64,000 nt of DNA from Candidatus Pantoea formicae (GCF_011752625.1 NZ_VWXD01000015.1:34324-98323), one strand, 5' to 3'; shown: positions 53,474 through 61,959, counted from the first letter of the stretch. Numbers and translations are program-made. Notes: a model not told the origin generated them from the sequence alone.

Positions 53474-53565
53474 ATAATAGCGACGTGATACACACAGCAA
53501 CGTGTTGTTTTACGAAAGAGAATTTCCATGGAACGAATTTTACCCGCCTCTGTGCGGGTTTTTTT
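53474..53565 (+). ncRNA. Possible short transcript ending at terminator 2
   Basis: TATAAT (53474-53479) is followed about 80 bases later by ACCCGC / GCGGGT and seven Ts (53542-53565). A 22-codon ATG frame with AAAGAGA upstream starts at 53528 but runs through the terminator. A small RNA or micro-gene of about 80 nt is suggested; no clear -35. Confidence 0.5.
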
Positions 53566-53655
53566 GTGCCTAAGCGGCAGGGATCACATCTTTTAGCCAC
53601 GAATGGAGCATGATGAAGGCTCATACCAGTAGTACATTAATTTCCCCCGAGACTT

Positions 53656-53692
53656 GCCCGCGCTTCATCTCACTCGCAGCGCGGGCTTTTTT
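53656..53692 (+). terminator. Terminator 3 of the moron array
   Basis: GCCCGCGC / GCGCGGGC, 15-base loop, six Ts. It stands 53 bases before the small membrane peptide gene. Confidence 0.88.
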
Positions 53693-53744
53693 GCGCCCAT
53701 GGTCTACATTATTCACTGGTACATATGAAAGCGCGGAGGCGAGC

Positions 53745-53837
53745 ATGCGATATCTTCTGCTGCCAGGGATTACTACTGCTCTGATTATGGTAATTGTTTT
53801 TCTAATGCAGACACACTGGAGTCCCATGCCGTGGTGA
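53745..53837 (+). CDS. 30-residue membrane peptide
   Basis: ATG with GGAGG six bases upstream opens MRYLLLPGITTALIMVIVFL followed by MQTHWSPMPW and a stop. Residues 3-21 form one membrane helix, and the end is aromatic and polar. A longer in-frame reading starts at 53610 but passes through terminator 3, so the short form is preferred. Size and design recall small toxic or stress membrane peptides, but no known family matches. Confidence 0.55.
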   Translation: MRYLLLPGITTALIMVIVFLMQTHWSPMPW

Positions 53838-53892
53838 CTCGACCCATCACGGCAGGCAAATAATAACTATAAAAGATTATTAGACACTCTCC

Positions 53893-53930
53893 GCACAGGC
53901 TGAACTCAAGGGCATCCTGTGCTTTTTTTT
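53893..53930 (+). terminator. Terminator 4 of the moron array, after the membrane peptide
   Basis: GCACAGG / CCTGTGC, 16-base loop, eight Ts; 56 bases after the peptide stop. Confidence 0.88.
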
Positions 53931-54023
53931 ACGCGCGTGCTGACTATTTCTTTGACTGATACTATGCTCAATCAGTTCCCGTTTCCCAATGGGACGCCAT
54001 CAATTGCAGGCATATCATTTGCC

Positions 54024-54052
54024 GCCCGGTGTCCACTGCTCCGGGCTTTTTT
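54024..54052 (+). terminator. Terminator 5 of the moron array
   Basis: GCCCGG / CCGGGC, 11-base loop, six Ts. An A tract follows, so together with 54053-54075 it may also stop minus-strand transcription of the next gene. Confidence 0.85.
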
Positions 54053-54066
54053 GAAAAAACCTGACT

Positions 54067-54267
54067 TCAGGGTTTATGCTGACTCAGCAGGTCCAAAACG
54101 ACATCGACCGCCAGGTGATTGTCATCCCCAGTAAAATTTAGTTTTACATTCTCAATCAGAGAATCTTTTGTCAGCTCTTTTTGCTCTTCCAGAATGCTCA
54201 TCAGAGACTCACCTAACACCCCAATCACACGTGAGTGTAGATTTTCAAAATACTTTGCATCTTTCAT
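54067..54267 (-). CDS. Prophage YcgZ/AriR-like small protein
   Basis: 66 residues from the ATG at 54267, preceded by GAGG six bases away; longer readings add ten residues without support. It begins MKDAKYFENLHSRVIG and continues VLGESLMSILEEQKELTKDS LIENVKLNF, ending DVVLDLLSQHKP. The pattern LGxxxxxILxxxxxLxxxSL then LxxLLS parallels YcgZ (LGQIVVEILREGRNLNRKSL in this same window). This suggests a connector-type protein carried as a phage moron. Identity is modest; function unproven. Confidence 0.65.
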   Translation of the reverse strand: MKDAKYFENLHSRVIGVLGESLMSILEEQKELTKDSLIENVKLNFTGDDNHLAVDVVLDLLSQHKP

Positions 54268-54452
54268 GGCATACCTCATGAATGAGAATTGTTTCAATCA
54301 GTCTATACCACCCCAATGTGAGTAGATTTTTGATTGGCCTTAAAAGCAAAAAATAAAAAGGCGTACTAATATTCTTTAGTCCTGACTGCTTACTCGTGGT
54401 TGAGGGCAAGCTCTTACTCTTCTTGGAAATGTTAGGCACATCATTGCGCCTG

Positions 54453-54488
54453 GCCCGGTGGATTGGACTCTTCCGGGCTTTTATTTTT
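54453..54488 (+). terminator. Terminator 6 of the moron array
   Basis: GCCCGG / CCGGGC, 14-base loop, then TTTTATTTTT. Lies just downstream of the stop of the minus-strand gene at 54494. Confidence 0.82.
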
Positions 54489-54493
54489 CCGCA

Positions 54494-54784
54494 TCAGATT
54501 GGTGAGCCATCCCGTTCGTGTATTGCGGTCACCTCATGCGTTACCACTCCTACCACATCCACATCCTCAAGCAGATCATCATCCAGCGTAAGGCCGTCAT
54601 CGGTAACTATCCGGCGCGGATGCATATAGGTATGACCCCATTCATACATGCCTGACAAATCCAGTAGTACAGTATCGCCGTTCTGTGGTCGCCGCTTCTC
54701 ATCTACGATGCAACTCCGCCCTTTCCATTCCACCAGGTAGCAGGTCGTGCTGGTTGCCATCACTTTTTGAACCGGCAACGTCAT
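54494..54784 (-). CDS. Small protein downstream of the umuC remnant, unknown function
   Basis: 96 residues from the ATG at 54784, which overlaps the umuC stop (ATGA). A longer frame from 54883 would be inside umuC and its first 33 residues look like a shadow. Strands such as CYLVEWKGRSCIVDEKRRPQ and NGDTVLLDLSGMYEWG and LLEDVDVVGVVTHEV suggest a small beta fold, somewhat like S24/UmuD-type domains, but no catalytic Ser-Lys pair is evident. Third gene of the LexA-box operon. Confidence 0.65.
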   Translation of the reverse strand: MTLPVQKVMATSTTCYLVEWKGRSCIVDEKRRPQNGDTVLLDLSGMYEWGHTYMHPRRIVTDDGLTLDDDLLEDVDVVGVVTHEVTAIHERDGSPI

Positions 54785-55081
54785 CTCGCCACTGGCAGGT
54801 CCGAAATTCGAGTGGTGTAAGTCGGAGATAACATTTCCCGCTTCATTGCCCACGCTTTCTGAGTACCCTGTCCTGCGAACCATATTTTCTCCTTCCCGCT
54901 CTGGTTAAGGCCGTCGACTAAGCGCCCCACTGCTGGCCTGTGGTTTGTAGTCGTCAAAGAGATTGAGCTGTGAAATGCCCTGGCTAAAAAAGTCGCCGAG
55001 GATCGCACCTGCTTTAATATAGCGCCGCATGAATGTTGCGCTGATGACATAACACGTGTTCGCATCAACCAGCGCGAACAT
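54781..55081 (-). pseudogene. umuC: Collapsed umuC (DNA polymerase V catalytic subunit remnant)
   Basis: The start at 55081 encodes MFALVDANTCYV, the UmuC N terminus, then jumps to RRYIKAGAILGDFFSQ and ISQLNLFDD, which belong to the UmuC C-terminal region about 350 residues later. That frame stops at 54905. In the next frame the last part of UmuC continues: WFAGQGTQKAWAMKREMLSP and TYTTRISDL to 54781. So the gene has one large internal deletion and a frameshift near 54915. It overlaps the upstream gene stop (TGATG). Confidence 0.87.
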
Positions 55082-55320
55082 CACATTCCACCATTGGGAT
55101 TGAAAACCTGAAACAGGCGCTCCTCACCGTTTGTAGGTGAAATGTCCCGGAACGTTGTTGTGTGGGTTTCAATCCACTTATTCGCTTCACTAAGGGAATA
55201 CTCCCACTTATAACGTTTAAGCACTGCCACAAAGTCGACTGTACTGATTGTGAATCGGCCCTCTGCATCACGCTTTAGCGCCTGTCTGAAGGCCATCTTA
55301 ATTTCGTAGTCACGGGGCAT
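55081..55320 (-). CDS. Small conserved phage protein, LexA-box operon first gene
   Basis: 79 residues from the ATG at 55320 (other in-frame starts at 55326 and 55332). PRDYEIKMAFRQALKRDAEG and FTISTVDFVAVLKRYKWEYS are predicted helical and basic, ending FQVFNPNGGM. It is directly under a LexA box and overlaps umuC, so it is presumably SOS-induced. I do not recognise a firm function. Confidence 0.75.
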   Translation of the reverse strand: MPRDYEIKMAFRQALKRDAEGRFTISTVDFVAVLKRYKWEYSLSEANKWIETHTTTFRDISPTNGEERLFQVFNPNGGM

Positions 55321-55339
55321 TGTCATTCTCACTCAATAA

Positions 55340-55359
55340 TACTGTATGTGCGTACAGTA
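55340..55359 (-). promoter_or_regulatory. LexA (SOS) box
   Basis: TACTGTATGTGCGTACAGTA matches CTGT-N8-ACAG exactly and is almost fully palindromic, 20 bases upstream of the first gene. Confidence 0.93.
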
Positions 55360-55523
55360 TTATTTGTAAAAAGAAGCTTATCAAGATCGTTAACGTGAGG
55401 TTTTTGTAAAGCCTTTGGCGCATAACTAAATTTACTTTTTTAATTGCTCTGTTTTTGACAAATCATTTTGGAAACCTAAGCTTTATTAGCAACATACCGT
55501 TGCTTTCATGGACTGGGGAAATT

Positions 55524-55694
55524 ATGAAGAAGTTTTTAAGCGGATTAATCATTATTACAGGCCTTGTGACGCTGGCAGGATGCCATCATGAAAGCCCTGC
55601 AGTAGGCCATGATGGTCGACCGCATGCACCAAGCGGCGAATCAGTACCTGGCGGCCCGCTGGGCAAAGGCCCGGTTGGTCAGCCACAGAGTTAG
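55524..55694 (+). CDS. Small prophage lipoprotein
   Basis: 56 residues from the ATG at 55524 (GGGGAAATT before it). Signal MKKFLSGLIIITGLVTLAGC has a LAGC lipobox; the mature part is short, Gly/Pro/His-rich (HESPAVGHDGRPHAPSGESV). Opposite strand to the tail genes and followed at once by terminator 7, the layout of an independent moron. Confidence 0.78.
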   Translation: MKKFLSGLIIITGLVTLAGCHHESPAVGHDGRPHAPSGESVPGGPLGKGPVGQPQS

Positions 55695-55700
55695 TCAGTG

Positions 55701-55724
55701 CCCGGCCACCGTGCCGGGTTTTTT
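55701..55724 (+). terminator. Terminator 7, after the lipoprotein gene
   Basis: CCCGGC CACCGT GCCGGG, six Ts, seven bases after the stop. Confidence 0.9.
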
Positions 55725-55879
55725 ATGCTCTAGCACAGAACAATCCTAACCTCACAACATGTAAGAGCATTCCCACATCACTGTACTTTACACAGTCTTA
55801 GCCTAAGAGAGCTACACGCATACAGGATGTTGCGCGTTAGCGTACGAGTTTGCAGGTTTACCCTGCCATGAAACACTTT

Positions 55880-55903
55880 GCCTGCCACTGAGCGGGCTTT
55901 TTT
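55880..55903 (+). terminator. Terminator 8 of the moron array
   Basis: GCCTGC / GCGGGC with one G-U pair, six Ts. The 150 bases upstream have no gene; only a seven-codon ATG frame at 55868. Confidence 0.72.
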
Positions 55904-56024
55904 ACGCATGTTGCATTGGTGGGAGGCACGGTAAAACGAATTTAGGTGGAGGGGATCAGTGTGAGCGACTAACCTTTAATCACCCACCCCGTAGTCTGCT
56001 TCAAGACGGGCGCGGTACATATCT

Positions 56025-56046
56025 GCCCCGTCGCCGGGGCTTTTTT
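56025..56046 (+). terminator. Terminator 9 of the moron array
   Basis: GCCCC GTCGCC GGGGC, six Ts, overlapping the 3' end of the minus-strand fibre assembly gene. The T run is on the plus strand only. Confidence 0.82.
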
Positions 56047-56509
56047 AAGGAGTTGGCTTTGTCGGCCACTGTATATCAGGTGCAACACTGATGTCGGTAT
56101 CGTTCAGAGCGTCAATGTAATCCATCCAGGCATCTAGTGATTCAGTTTCATCACCGCTCAGTTTGCGTCCCATCAAAAGCTTGGTCTGCCCTACAGTGAT
56201 TGCCTGTGTAGCTTCATCGAGCAGTGCTTTTCTTTTCGATTCTGCAATGTCTTGATAATCCGGATTGGGAATATCAATTATAACTGGCCTACCATCAACC
56301 CATGCTCCATATTTACCTTCTGGAGGGCTAAACCAGGCGTTATAATCTTCCCTGCTAATTTCAATCAGGTCGTTCATCGTGAAACCATTTACTATTGCTG
56401 TGGCAATTACATCGCTTGAGTAAAATCCTTGACCAGCATAGTAATACTTTATATTTCCCGCATCACCACCACTTACCTCTTGCTGACTTTCAATTTTTTC
56501 TTCTGACAT
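56045..56509 (-). CDS. Tail fibre assembly protein (Tfa-like)
   Basis: 154 residues. The C-terminal half shows the usual pattern: ESKRKALLDEATQAI, KLLMGRKLSGDETESLDAWM and ending IQWPTKP. The N-terminal part (VIATAIVNGFTMNDLIEISR, GKYGAWVDGRPVIID) fits the same family. It acts as a chaperone for the tail fibre encoded just upstream, nine bases away. Confidence 0.88.
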   Translation of the reverse strand: MSEEKIESQQEVSGGDAGNIKYYYAGQGFYSSDVIATAIVNGFTMNDLIEISREDYNAWFSPPEGKYGAWVDGRPVIIDIPNPDYQDIAESKRKALLDEATQAITVGQTKLLMGRKLSGDETESLDAWMDYIDALNDTDISVAPDIQWPTKPTP

Positions 56510-56518
56510 AAAAACCTC

Positions 56519-57478
56519 TTAAATATTTACAACACCTGTAGCAATATAATTTATGCGGACAGCTCCAGTCTGCGCCCCACCGTTGTTATAAACTCGGCAG
56601 TCAAAACCGGAAGTTCTAAGTGCGTTCAGTACGTTCATATTAAGATTGCCAACTGCTCCATCCCCGTTCGATACCACTACGCTGGTAATTCCCGAAAATG
56701 CGATTGGAAACGTTAGGGTGCTGTCACCCGAAGAATTCTGGGTCTGAACAGCAGTTGCGCAAATTATTTGGTATGCCTGAGTAGTGGAGAATGGTATTCG
56801 TATAAAACTGGCATTTCCCACAACACCCATGTTTATCAGCGTCTGTCTTGCATTTGTAGTTGAACTAAATGCTAATTGCCCCGCTCCTGTTATTGGGTTC
56901 CCGCCCATAGCAATTGCACCTGTCATTGCGCCGCCAGATTTTTGTAAAGCGCCCGTTATTCTGGTGTCATCCCCGGCGGCTACTGTGCCTGATGCTGTAC
57001 CTACGTTTCTTGAAGATGAATTACCTAAATCACTTTTATTAGCCTTGCTATCAATCGATTCCTGAAAGTCTTTAAACTGACTCATCAGATATCCCCAGCT
57101 TGGACCAGTAAACTTTGTCAGGTCTGGCAATGTTACGGTGACAGACGCATCGCTGCTGAAAATTTTCTGCCAGTTCACCTTATCAAAGTTAAAACCTCGT
57201 ATTGCCTTAGCTACATCAGCCGCTACCTGAGCCGTGATTCCGACGAGGGCTGCATTTGGTAGTGCCGTCCAGGCTAATCCGGAACTAGTTGGTCCATTGA
57301 AAGCAGTGGTCAGCGTCAATGCTGTAGCCGACCCAATAGCCTGGACACCAAGTGTGTAAGTCACTCCGCCAACAACTGCGACCATAAGGTCATTTACTTT
57401 TAATTCAGTTGCAAAGTTAGTGCCTGTACCAGTAACGGCTGTTGAACCACTGGTGAGCGTAATAGTGCCTGCTGGCAT
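56519..57478 (-). CDS. Phage tail fibre protein
   Basis: 319 residues. The start MPAGTITLTSGSTAVTGTGT with NFATELKVNDL is the common virion-attachment domain of side fibres; a middle part has GALQKSGGAMTGAIAMGGNP ITGAGQL repeats, and the tip is beta-rich (TGAVRINYIATGVVNI at the end). GGAGA precedes the ATG. Pairs with the assembly gene downstream. Likely the receptor-binding, host-range protein. Confidence 0.88.
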   Translation of the reverse strand: MPAGTITLTSGSTAVTGTGTNFATELKVNDLMVAVVGGVTYTLGVQAIGSATALTLTTAFNGPTSSGLAWTALPNAALVGITAQVAADVAKAIRGFNFDKVNWQKIFSSDASVTVTLPDLTKFTGPSWGYLMSQFKDFQESIDSKANKSDLGNSSSRNVGTASGTVAAGDDTRITGALQKSGGAMTGAIAMGGNPITGAGQLAFSSTTNARQTLINMGVVGNASFIRIPFSTTQAYQIICATAVQTQNSSGDSTLTFPIAFSGITSVVVSNGDGAVGNLNMNVLNALRTSGFDCRVYNNGGAQTGAVRINYIATGVVNI

Positions 57479-57640
57479 AGTTTTCTCCGGGCAATAAGAA
57501 AACCCAGCGCTCAGGCCGGGCTATGTAATCATCTCTGTTCTAATCAAGTAAATAAATCGATCGATAAGATCTAAATCATTCACTTCAATCGAAATGGCTG
57601 AGGTGATTTCATGCTGTATACAAAAAATGAAGGTATTTAT

Positions 57641-57865
57641 ATGAAGATGACACTCACTATTTCTATAGCATTATTGGCTTTATCTGGTTGCGCATCAAAT
57701 ACGCCGCCAATCTGCTATAACAAAGCTAAAATCACCAATCACGTATATGACGTAGCTGTATTTAAAATTGAAAACGGTAAATACCTTGCTGGAAATCCAT
57801 TCCATACATGGGCGGATAAATCACAGTTCGTTGACACTTCAGAATGCGACAAGCTAAACCCCTAA
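57641..57865 (+). CDS. Small prophage lipoprotein, second
   Basis: 74 residues from the ATG at 57641, giving a signal MKMTLTISIALLALSGC with lipobox LSGC; an in-frame ATG at 57611 has GAGG before it and would add ten residues. Mature part has two cysteines (PPICYNKAKI and TSECDKL). Inserted on the plus strand between tail fibre and tail genes and overlapping the end of the next minus gene by 12 bases, hence a moron. Possible superinfection exclusion, by analogy only. Confidence 0.7.
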   Translation: MKMTLTISIALLALSGCASNTPPICYNKAKITNHVYDVAVFKIENGKYLAGNPFHTWADKSQFVDTSECDKLNP

Positions 57866-58825
57866 AGCCTGCCTGTAATAAGTGTCATAGACTGAAGTGT
57901 TGATTGACGCTGGCGGCCCCATTGAAGAACCTGGTGGGGCATTACCAACCGATTTATATTCTCTTGCAGCATAGAGATCTGCACCAGATGCTTCAAATAA
58001 TCCCTGACTGTTTATGCCTGCGCTGTAGCAGTTGTAGCGCGACTGGCCTTGTATGGGATAGGTCGGATCCCATGGGATATTAACCAGAACAGAAGCGCCA
58101 GCCGTAATAGCAACCGGTGTGCTTTGCCCTGACTTCCCCCCCACCCTCATTTCCAATGGAAGGCAGTTGTTATGCCACACAATCTGACCATCTAAATACA
58201 TGAAGAACCCTGCGGAAGGAATATTAACCAGAGTTTTTGAGAATACATAAATCCTGCACGGCCCCATGGCTATCGAACCGTCAATTGCCGGGCGGAATCT
58301 TAATGACCAAAATCCATTCTGGTTAATTTCATCCCACATGACATGATCGAAACCTGATGATGCAGTAGAGCGGTGGAAAGCAATAAAAGCAGCTCCGTAT
58401 GGCACAGAGGTTTGCAATACCTGCCCATATCCGGGTGTAAGGTCTATTACCTGAGTAAGTGCCAACGGTGTAAATGGAGGTGCTAATTTCATCACTGGAG
58501 GATTTTTGGTGTAATCGTTATAAACAAAGCCATCATATTTAAGCGTGGCATTCGCAGTAGCGTAAACCACCAGTTTCGGGACCGTACCCTCGACCCCACT
58601 CCATGACACTGTTTGTCCTGATATCGTCACCGTTCCAGACTTTTGAGCAGTTCCCTGGATAACGGCACCACCCACAAGAAACGCCGTCAGCGTGAAACCT
58701 GCATAGCTATAGGATTTGCTGCCGGAACCCGAGACAACGGCAATATCTACAACGAACCCATAGTTCATGCTGTTTACGGCATCATAAGTGGTTCCATCGA
58801 TGTAGGCGTAATATCCGTCAGCCAT
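57854..58825 (-). CDS. Phage tail-tip/fibre-associated protein
   Basis: 323 residues from the ATG at 58825, which overlaps the stop of gene J (TAATG) and has AAAGG before it. Beta-rich throughout (SYSYAGFTLTAFLVGGAVIQ, GTVTISGQTVSWSGVEGTVP), similar to proteins found after J in lambdoid tails of Enterobacterales. Not tied to a named function. Confidence 0.75.
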   Translation of the reverse strand: MADGYYAYIDGTTYDAVNSMNYGFVVDIAVVSGSGSKSYSYAGFTLTAFLVGGAVIQGTAQKSGTVTISGQTVSWSGVEGTVPKLVVYATANATLKYDGFVYNDYTKNPPVMKLAPPFTPLALTQVIDLTPGYGQVLQTSVPYGAAFIAFHRSTASSGFDHVMWDEINQNGFWSLRFRPAIDGSIAMGPCRIYVFSKTLVNIPSAGFFMYLDGQIVWHNNCLPLEMRVGGKSGQSTPVAITAGASVLVNIPWDPTYPIQGQSRYNCYSAGINSQGLFEASGADLYAAREYKSVGNAPPGSSMGPPASINTSVYDTYYRQALGV

Positions 58826-61800
58826 TACCTTTGAACCCCCATAGAACACACTACCTGTCCACTCGCGTTGTACCAGGCTGCGCCATTGTTATCGACGACG
58901 AATTTCCCCCGACCAGCAACAGAGCCCAGTAGTTCGAATGAACCGTCCGAACGCATGATTGTGCCCATCATTCCAGCCACATAATTTGCTGAATACCAGG
59001 AGCCAATCTTGGCCAGCGTGATACCGGCGTAGTTTATGAACGCATCATTGATAAACACCTGGCCGTTTACAGCTGCGAAAGCCATCTGATAATTGCCAGC
59101 CTCACTGCCGGTATAGATACCGAACTGGTCCGCGTTGAAAGCTATCGTCGATTTGTAAGAGCTGCCTGATGGTTCGATTCCGATGGCCATTCCTGCACCG
59201 TAATAAACGTCATTACGCGTGATTCCAACTCTAAGCGTGTATGAGGCTTTTGCCGTCCCGTTATCCGTCACTGTGGCCGTCAGCTTCTCATTAACCGCCG
59301 CATTAAGGTCACCCATCTGGGCCTGTACTTGGGTCTCAAGCTCGGCCATTGCCAGAGAGACTGTAGCGATGGTTGTTTTCACTACTATCACGTCGGCGCG
59401 AACTTCACCGTTAATGGCGAACTGATGGTCAACGATTGAGTTGTTATTGAGGGCATTCTGCAGCATGCCTTCAATATTAGTGTTGATGTTTCCGGTGAGG
59501 TTCTCGAACGCCTCAGAGTTACGGATCCCTTCGTCGATCAGTTCAATCATCCCGGGAATGTCAGATGAAGCCTGCCCTGACACCTCAACGAATTGCGATA
59601 CACCAAATGCATTTTTGGTGCGCACATACATGTAATACGTATGGTCGGCTTTTAAGCCATGCAGCGTCCATTGAGATGCGCGCCCGAGGAACTGCGCTTC
59701 ATCCTCGACCGCACCGATGCTGCTCGCCGGTACTTCTCCGGTGTACCAGAATTCAAATGACGTGTCGGTTGTAGCCGTGACATTCATAATAGGCACAATA
59801 TCGGCCGAGAAGATTCCAGGCGTCCACTGGATTGAGGTTGGCGTATCCGGCGCGCCGATCACCAGATTCACCTGCGTCTCAGCACCCTTCATGCCGTTCT
59901 CATTACGACCGCGAACTCCGAGCGTATAGCTGCCAGCGTCAAGCCCATAAAAGTCATAGCGGAATTGGTCGGTTTCGTACTGAGCAACGACCTTGCCGTC
60001 AGTGGTGTAAACGTACAGCTCAAACACAATTTTCTTGGTGAGCGTCGCTGTTTCCCACGTCGCCGTTACCTGCACGGTTTCGGTGTTGGTATTGATGATC
60101 CGCAGATTCTCGATGTTCGGCACGCGATAGCCATTTAGCGTATCGTTAGGCGTTTCGAATACCGCTCCATCATCAACAATTGCCTGCTTGTTCGGATCGT
60201 GCAGCGTGGCAGAAATGCTGTATACGGAGTTGTTGTCTTCCTCTGAAATGCCCATGATGCGGAACATGCGCGGTGCCACTTCCCCGGTAGTGATGACGAA
60301 TACCGTCCCGTCACGCACCCATGCCGGTGTTGTTTTGAGCGTAATCACCCGGCCTGCGATGCTGGCGATTTCATACTTCACGAACTTGCCGTTCGAGCCT
60401 ATCAGGGACATCGAGTCTCCACCGCCGGCCAACGTTGAGACGTCAGCATCAACAGTGATGGCTCTGGTTGCGTGAGAGGTGATTCGGCCACCGAGGCGTG
60501 TGGCAGCGTAGTTGTTATCCATCACCTCAACGATATCGCCGGGAATAAAGCGGATAGCCTCACGCGCCATCTTGAAGGTAACTTTCTTGGTTTCACGCTT
60601 GGCGGTTTCCAGCATCCATTTGCCGGTGCGGAAAGCCTGTCCGCGTGACGTGCAACCGAAAGCCTCCATTGTGGTTTCGTTGTATCCGTAGCGATCAATC
60701 ATCTCATCGTCTGAGACGTATTCCTTCACCTGCTCCCAGCCGTTATTCGGGTCTGTCCAGGAAACGACTACCGCGTTGTAGCGCTCTGAACGCTTCATTG
60801 AGCTGTAGGTGAACAAGCCGTCGACCACGCTGGCGTTAGTGATTGATGCAACCGGGTCCTGCGGGTTATCCAGCATTACAGAGAAGCGCATACCGTCCCA
60901 AAGCGCAATGCCACGGAACATGCCTGCAATGTCATCCAGTAGGTCGCGGGCGCTCTTCTGCTCGGTGATGTAGGCGTTAAGTGTGAAGCGTGGCTCTTCA
61001 CCGCCGTAGCCATCATCAACGAGCTGATCGCAGAACTGTGAGAGCACATACAGGCTTCCGTCATCTACATCGACATAACCAGCGCGGCGCGCCAGCCCAT
61101 AGCGGGTATTCTTCACCAACGCGCGGAATATCCACGCCGGGTTATTGGTCCAGGCTGACTTAAATCCCCCTGTCCAGATGCCGGTATAGGTGCGGGCGAT
61201 CGGGTCGTAGTTATCCGGCACGTCGACAATCAGGCCGCGCAGATGGTAAGTGCGCGTTGGCGTGTCGGTGTACTGGTCGCGGTCAACCACGCAACCAGCA
61301 ACTGCCGTGTAGGGGTAAGACAGATTGTCATCAGTGATTTCGGTGAAGCTGTTCCACACCGTGCCGTTGTTCAGCAGGTCGCTGCTACTGTCGGCTGTGA
61401 CACGCCGCAGGCGAATATCAAACGGCTTTGTCTCGGGGGCGTCGAAAAGATGTGCCTCGAGGTATTCACCGGATATTTTGCCGCTGATTGTTACCGTCTT
61501 CTGTGTCTGCCATGCACCGTTACCCACACGGGTTTCGATTACCATGGTGACGGCCGTTTCCAGCTGATTCCCCTTGGTGTCCTGTTGTACCAGACCAGAT
61601 ACGCCAATGTTCATGCGAACCCGGTCCACATCCGTGTCGGTAACTGTGCGAACCAGCGGCGTCGCTTGCGTCACATCGGTGTTAACGACCGTGGTCGCCT
61701 CGATGGCATTAAACCCGTTAATCGGCGTTTGCGTTGCCGTTCCCGGCCGCCATGCCACACTGACGCCATTTATCGTGGAGTTACCTGATGAATCGGTCAC

Positions 61801-61959
61801 CGGCGTTTTGTTCAGCATGAAAGATGAAAGGTGGTTTTGGTCTACTGGACCATAGATCGGTCCTTCACTGATGAGGTCGAGAACGCGGAGGAATTGCTTT
61901 GATTTTAGGTTATCGTCTAGAAGTTTCGGAGTGCTGCCGCCACCGCCGCCTGAGCCCAT
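58825..61959 (-). CDS. Tail tip attachment protein J (host specificity)
   Basis: 1044 residues, close to lambda J (1132). It opens GSGGGGGSTPKLLDDNLKSK QFLRVLDLISEGPIYG, contains the central VKNTRYGLARRAGYVDVDDG SLY region, fibronectin-like domains (about 640-800, e.g. NENGMKGAETQVNLVIGAP) and a C-terminal coiled coil and receptor-binding part. Forms the central tail fibre that binds the outer membrane receptor. Confidence 0.94.
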   Translation of the reverse strand: MGSGGGGGSTPKLLDDNLKSKQFLRVLDLISEGPIYGPVDQNHLSSFMLNKTPVTDSSGNSTINGVSVAWRPGTATQTPINGFNAIEATTVVNTDVTQATPLVRTVTDTDVDRVRMNIGVSGLVQQDTKGNQLETAVTMVIETRVGNGAWQTQKTVTISGKISGEYLEAHLFDAPETKPFDIRLRRVTADSSSDLLNNGTVWNSFTEITDDNLSYPYTAVAGCVVDRDQYTDTPTRTYHLRGLIVDVPDNYDPIARTYTGIWTGGFKSAWTNNPAWIFRALVKNTRYGLARRAGYVDVDDGSLYVLSQFCDQLVDDGYGGEEPRFTLNAYITEQKSARDLLDDIAGMFRGIALWDGMRFSVMLDNPQDPVASITNASVVDGLFTYSSMKRSERYNAVVVSWTDPNNGWEQVKEYVSDDEMIDRYGYNETTMEAFGCTSRGQAFRTGKWMLETAKRETKKVTFKMAREAIRFIPGDIVEVMDNNYAATRLGGRITSHATRAITVDADVSTLAGGGDSMSLIGSNGKFVKYEIASIAGRVITLKTTPAWVRDGTVFVITTGEVAPRMFRIMGISEEDNNSVYSISATLHDPNKQAIVDDGAVFETPNDTLNGYRVPNIENLRIINTNTETVQVTATWETATLTKKIVFELYVYTTDGKVVAQYETDQFRYDFYGLDAGSYTLGVRGRNENGMKGAETQVNLVIGAPDTPTSIQWTPGIFSADIVPIMNVTATTDTSFEFWYTGEVPASSIGAVEDEAQFLGRASQWTLHGLKADHTYYMYVRTKNAFGVSQFVEVSGQASSDIPGMIELIDEGIRNSEAFENLTGNINTNIEGMLQNALNNNSIVDHQFAINGEVRADVIVVKTTIATVSLAMAELETQVQAQMGDLNAAVNEKLTATVTDNGTAKASYTLRVGITRNDVYYGAGMAIGIEPSGSSYKSTIAFNADQFGIYTGSEAGNYQMAFAAVNGQVFINDAFINYAGITLAKIGSWYSANYVAGMMGTIMRSDGSFELLGSVAGRGKFVVDNNGAAWYNASGQVVCSMGVQR

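Noticed and set aside
53525..53593. 22-codon frame after the TATAAT at 53474
   Set aside because: It runs through terminator 2, so full translation is unlikely; recorded as possible RNA instead.
53610..53744. N-terminal extension of the 30-residue membrane peptide
   Set aside because: The frame passes through terminator 3, and the GGAGG at 53735 points to the ATG at 53745.
54785..54883. Longer start for the gene at 54494
   Set aside because: These codons overlap the UmuC C terminus in another frame; the ATGA overlap at 54784 is a better start.
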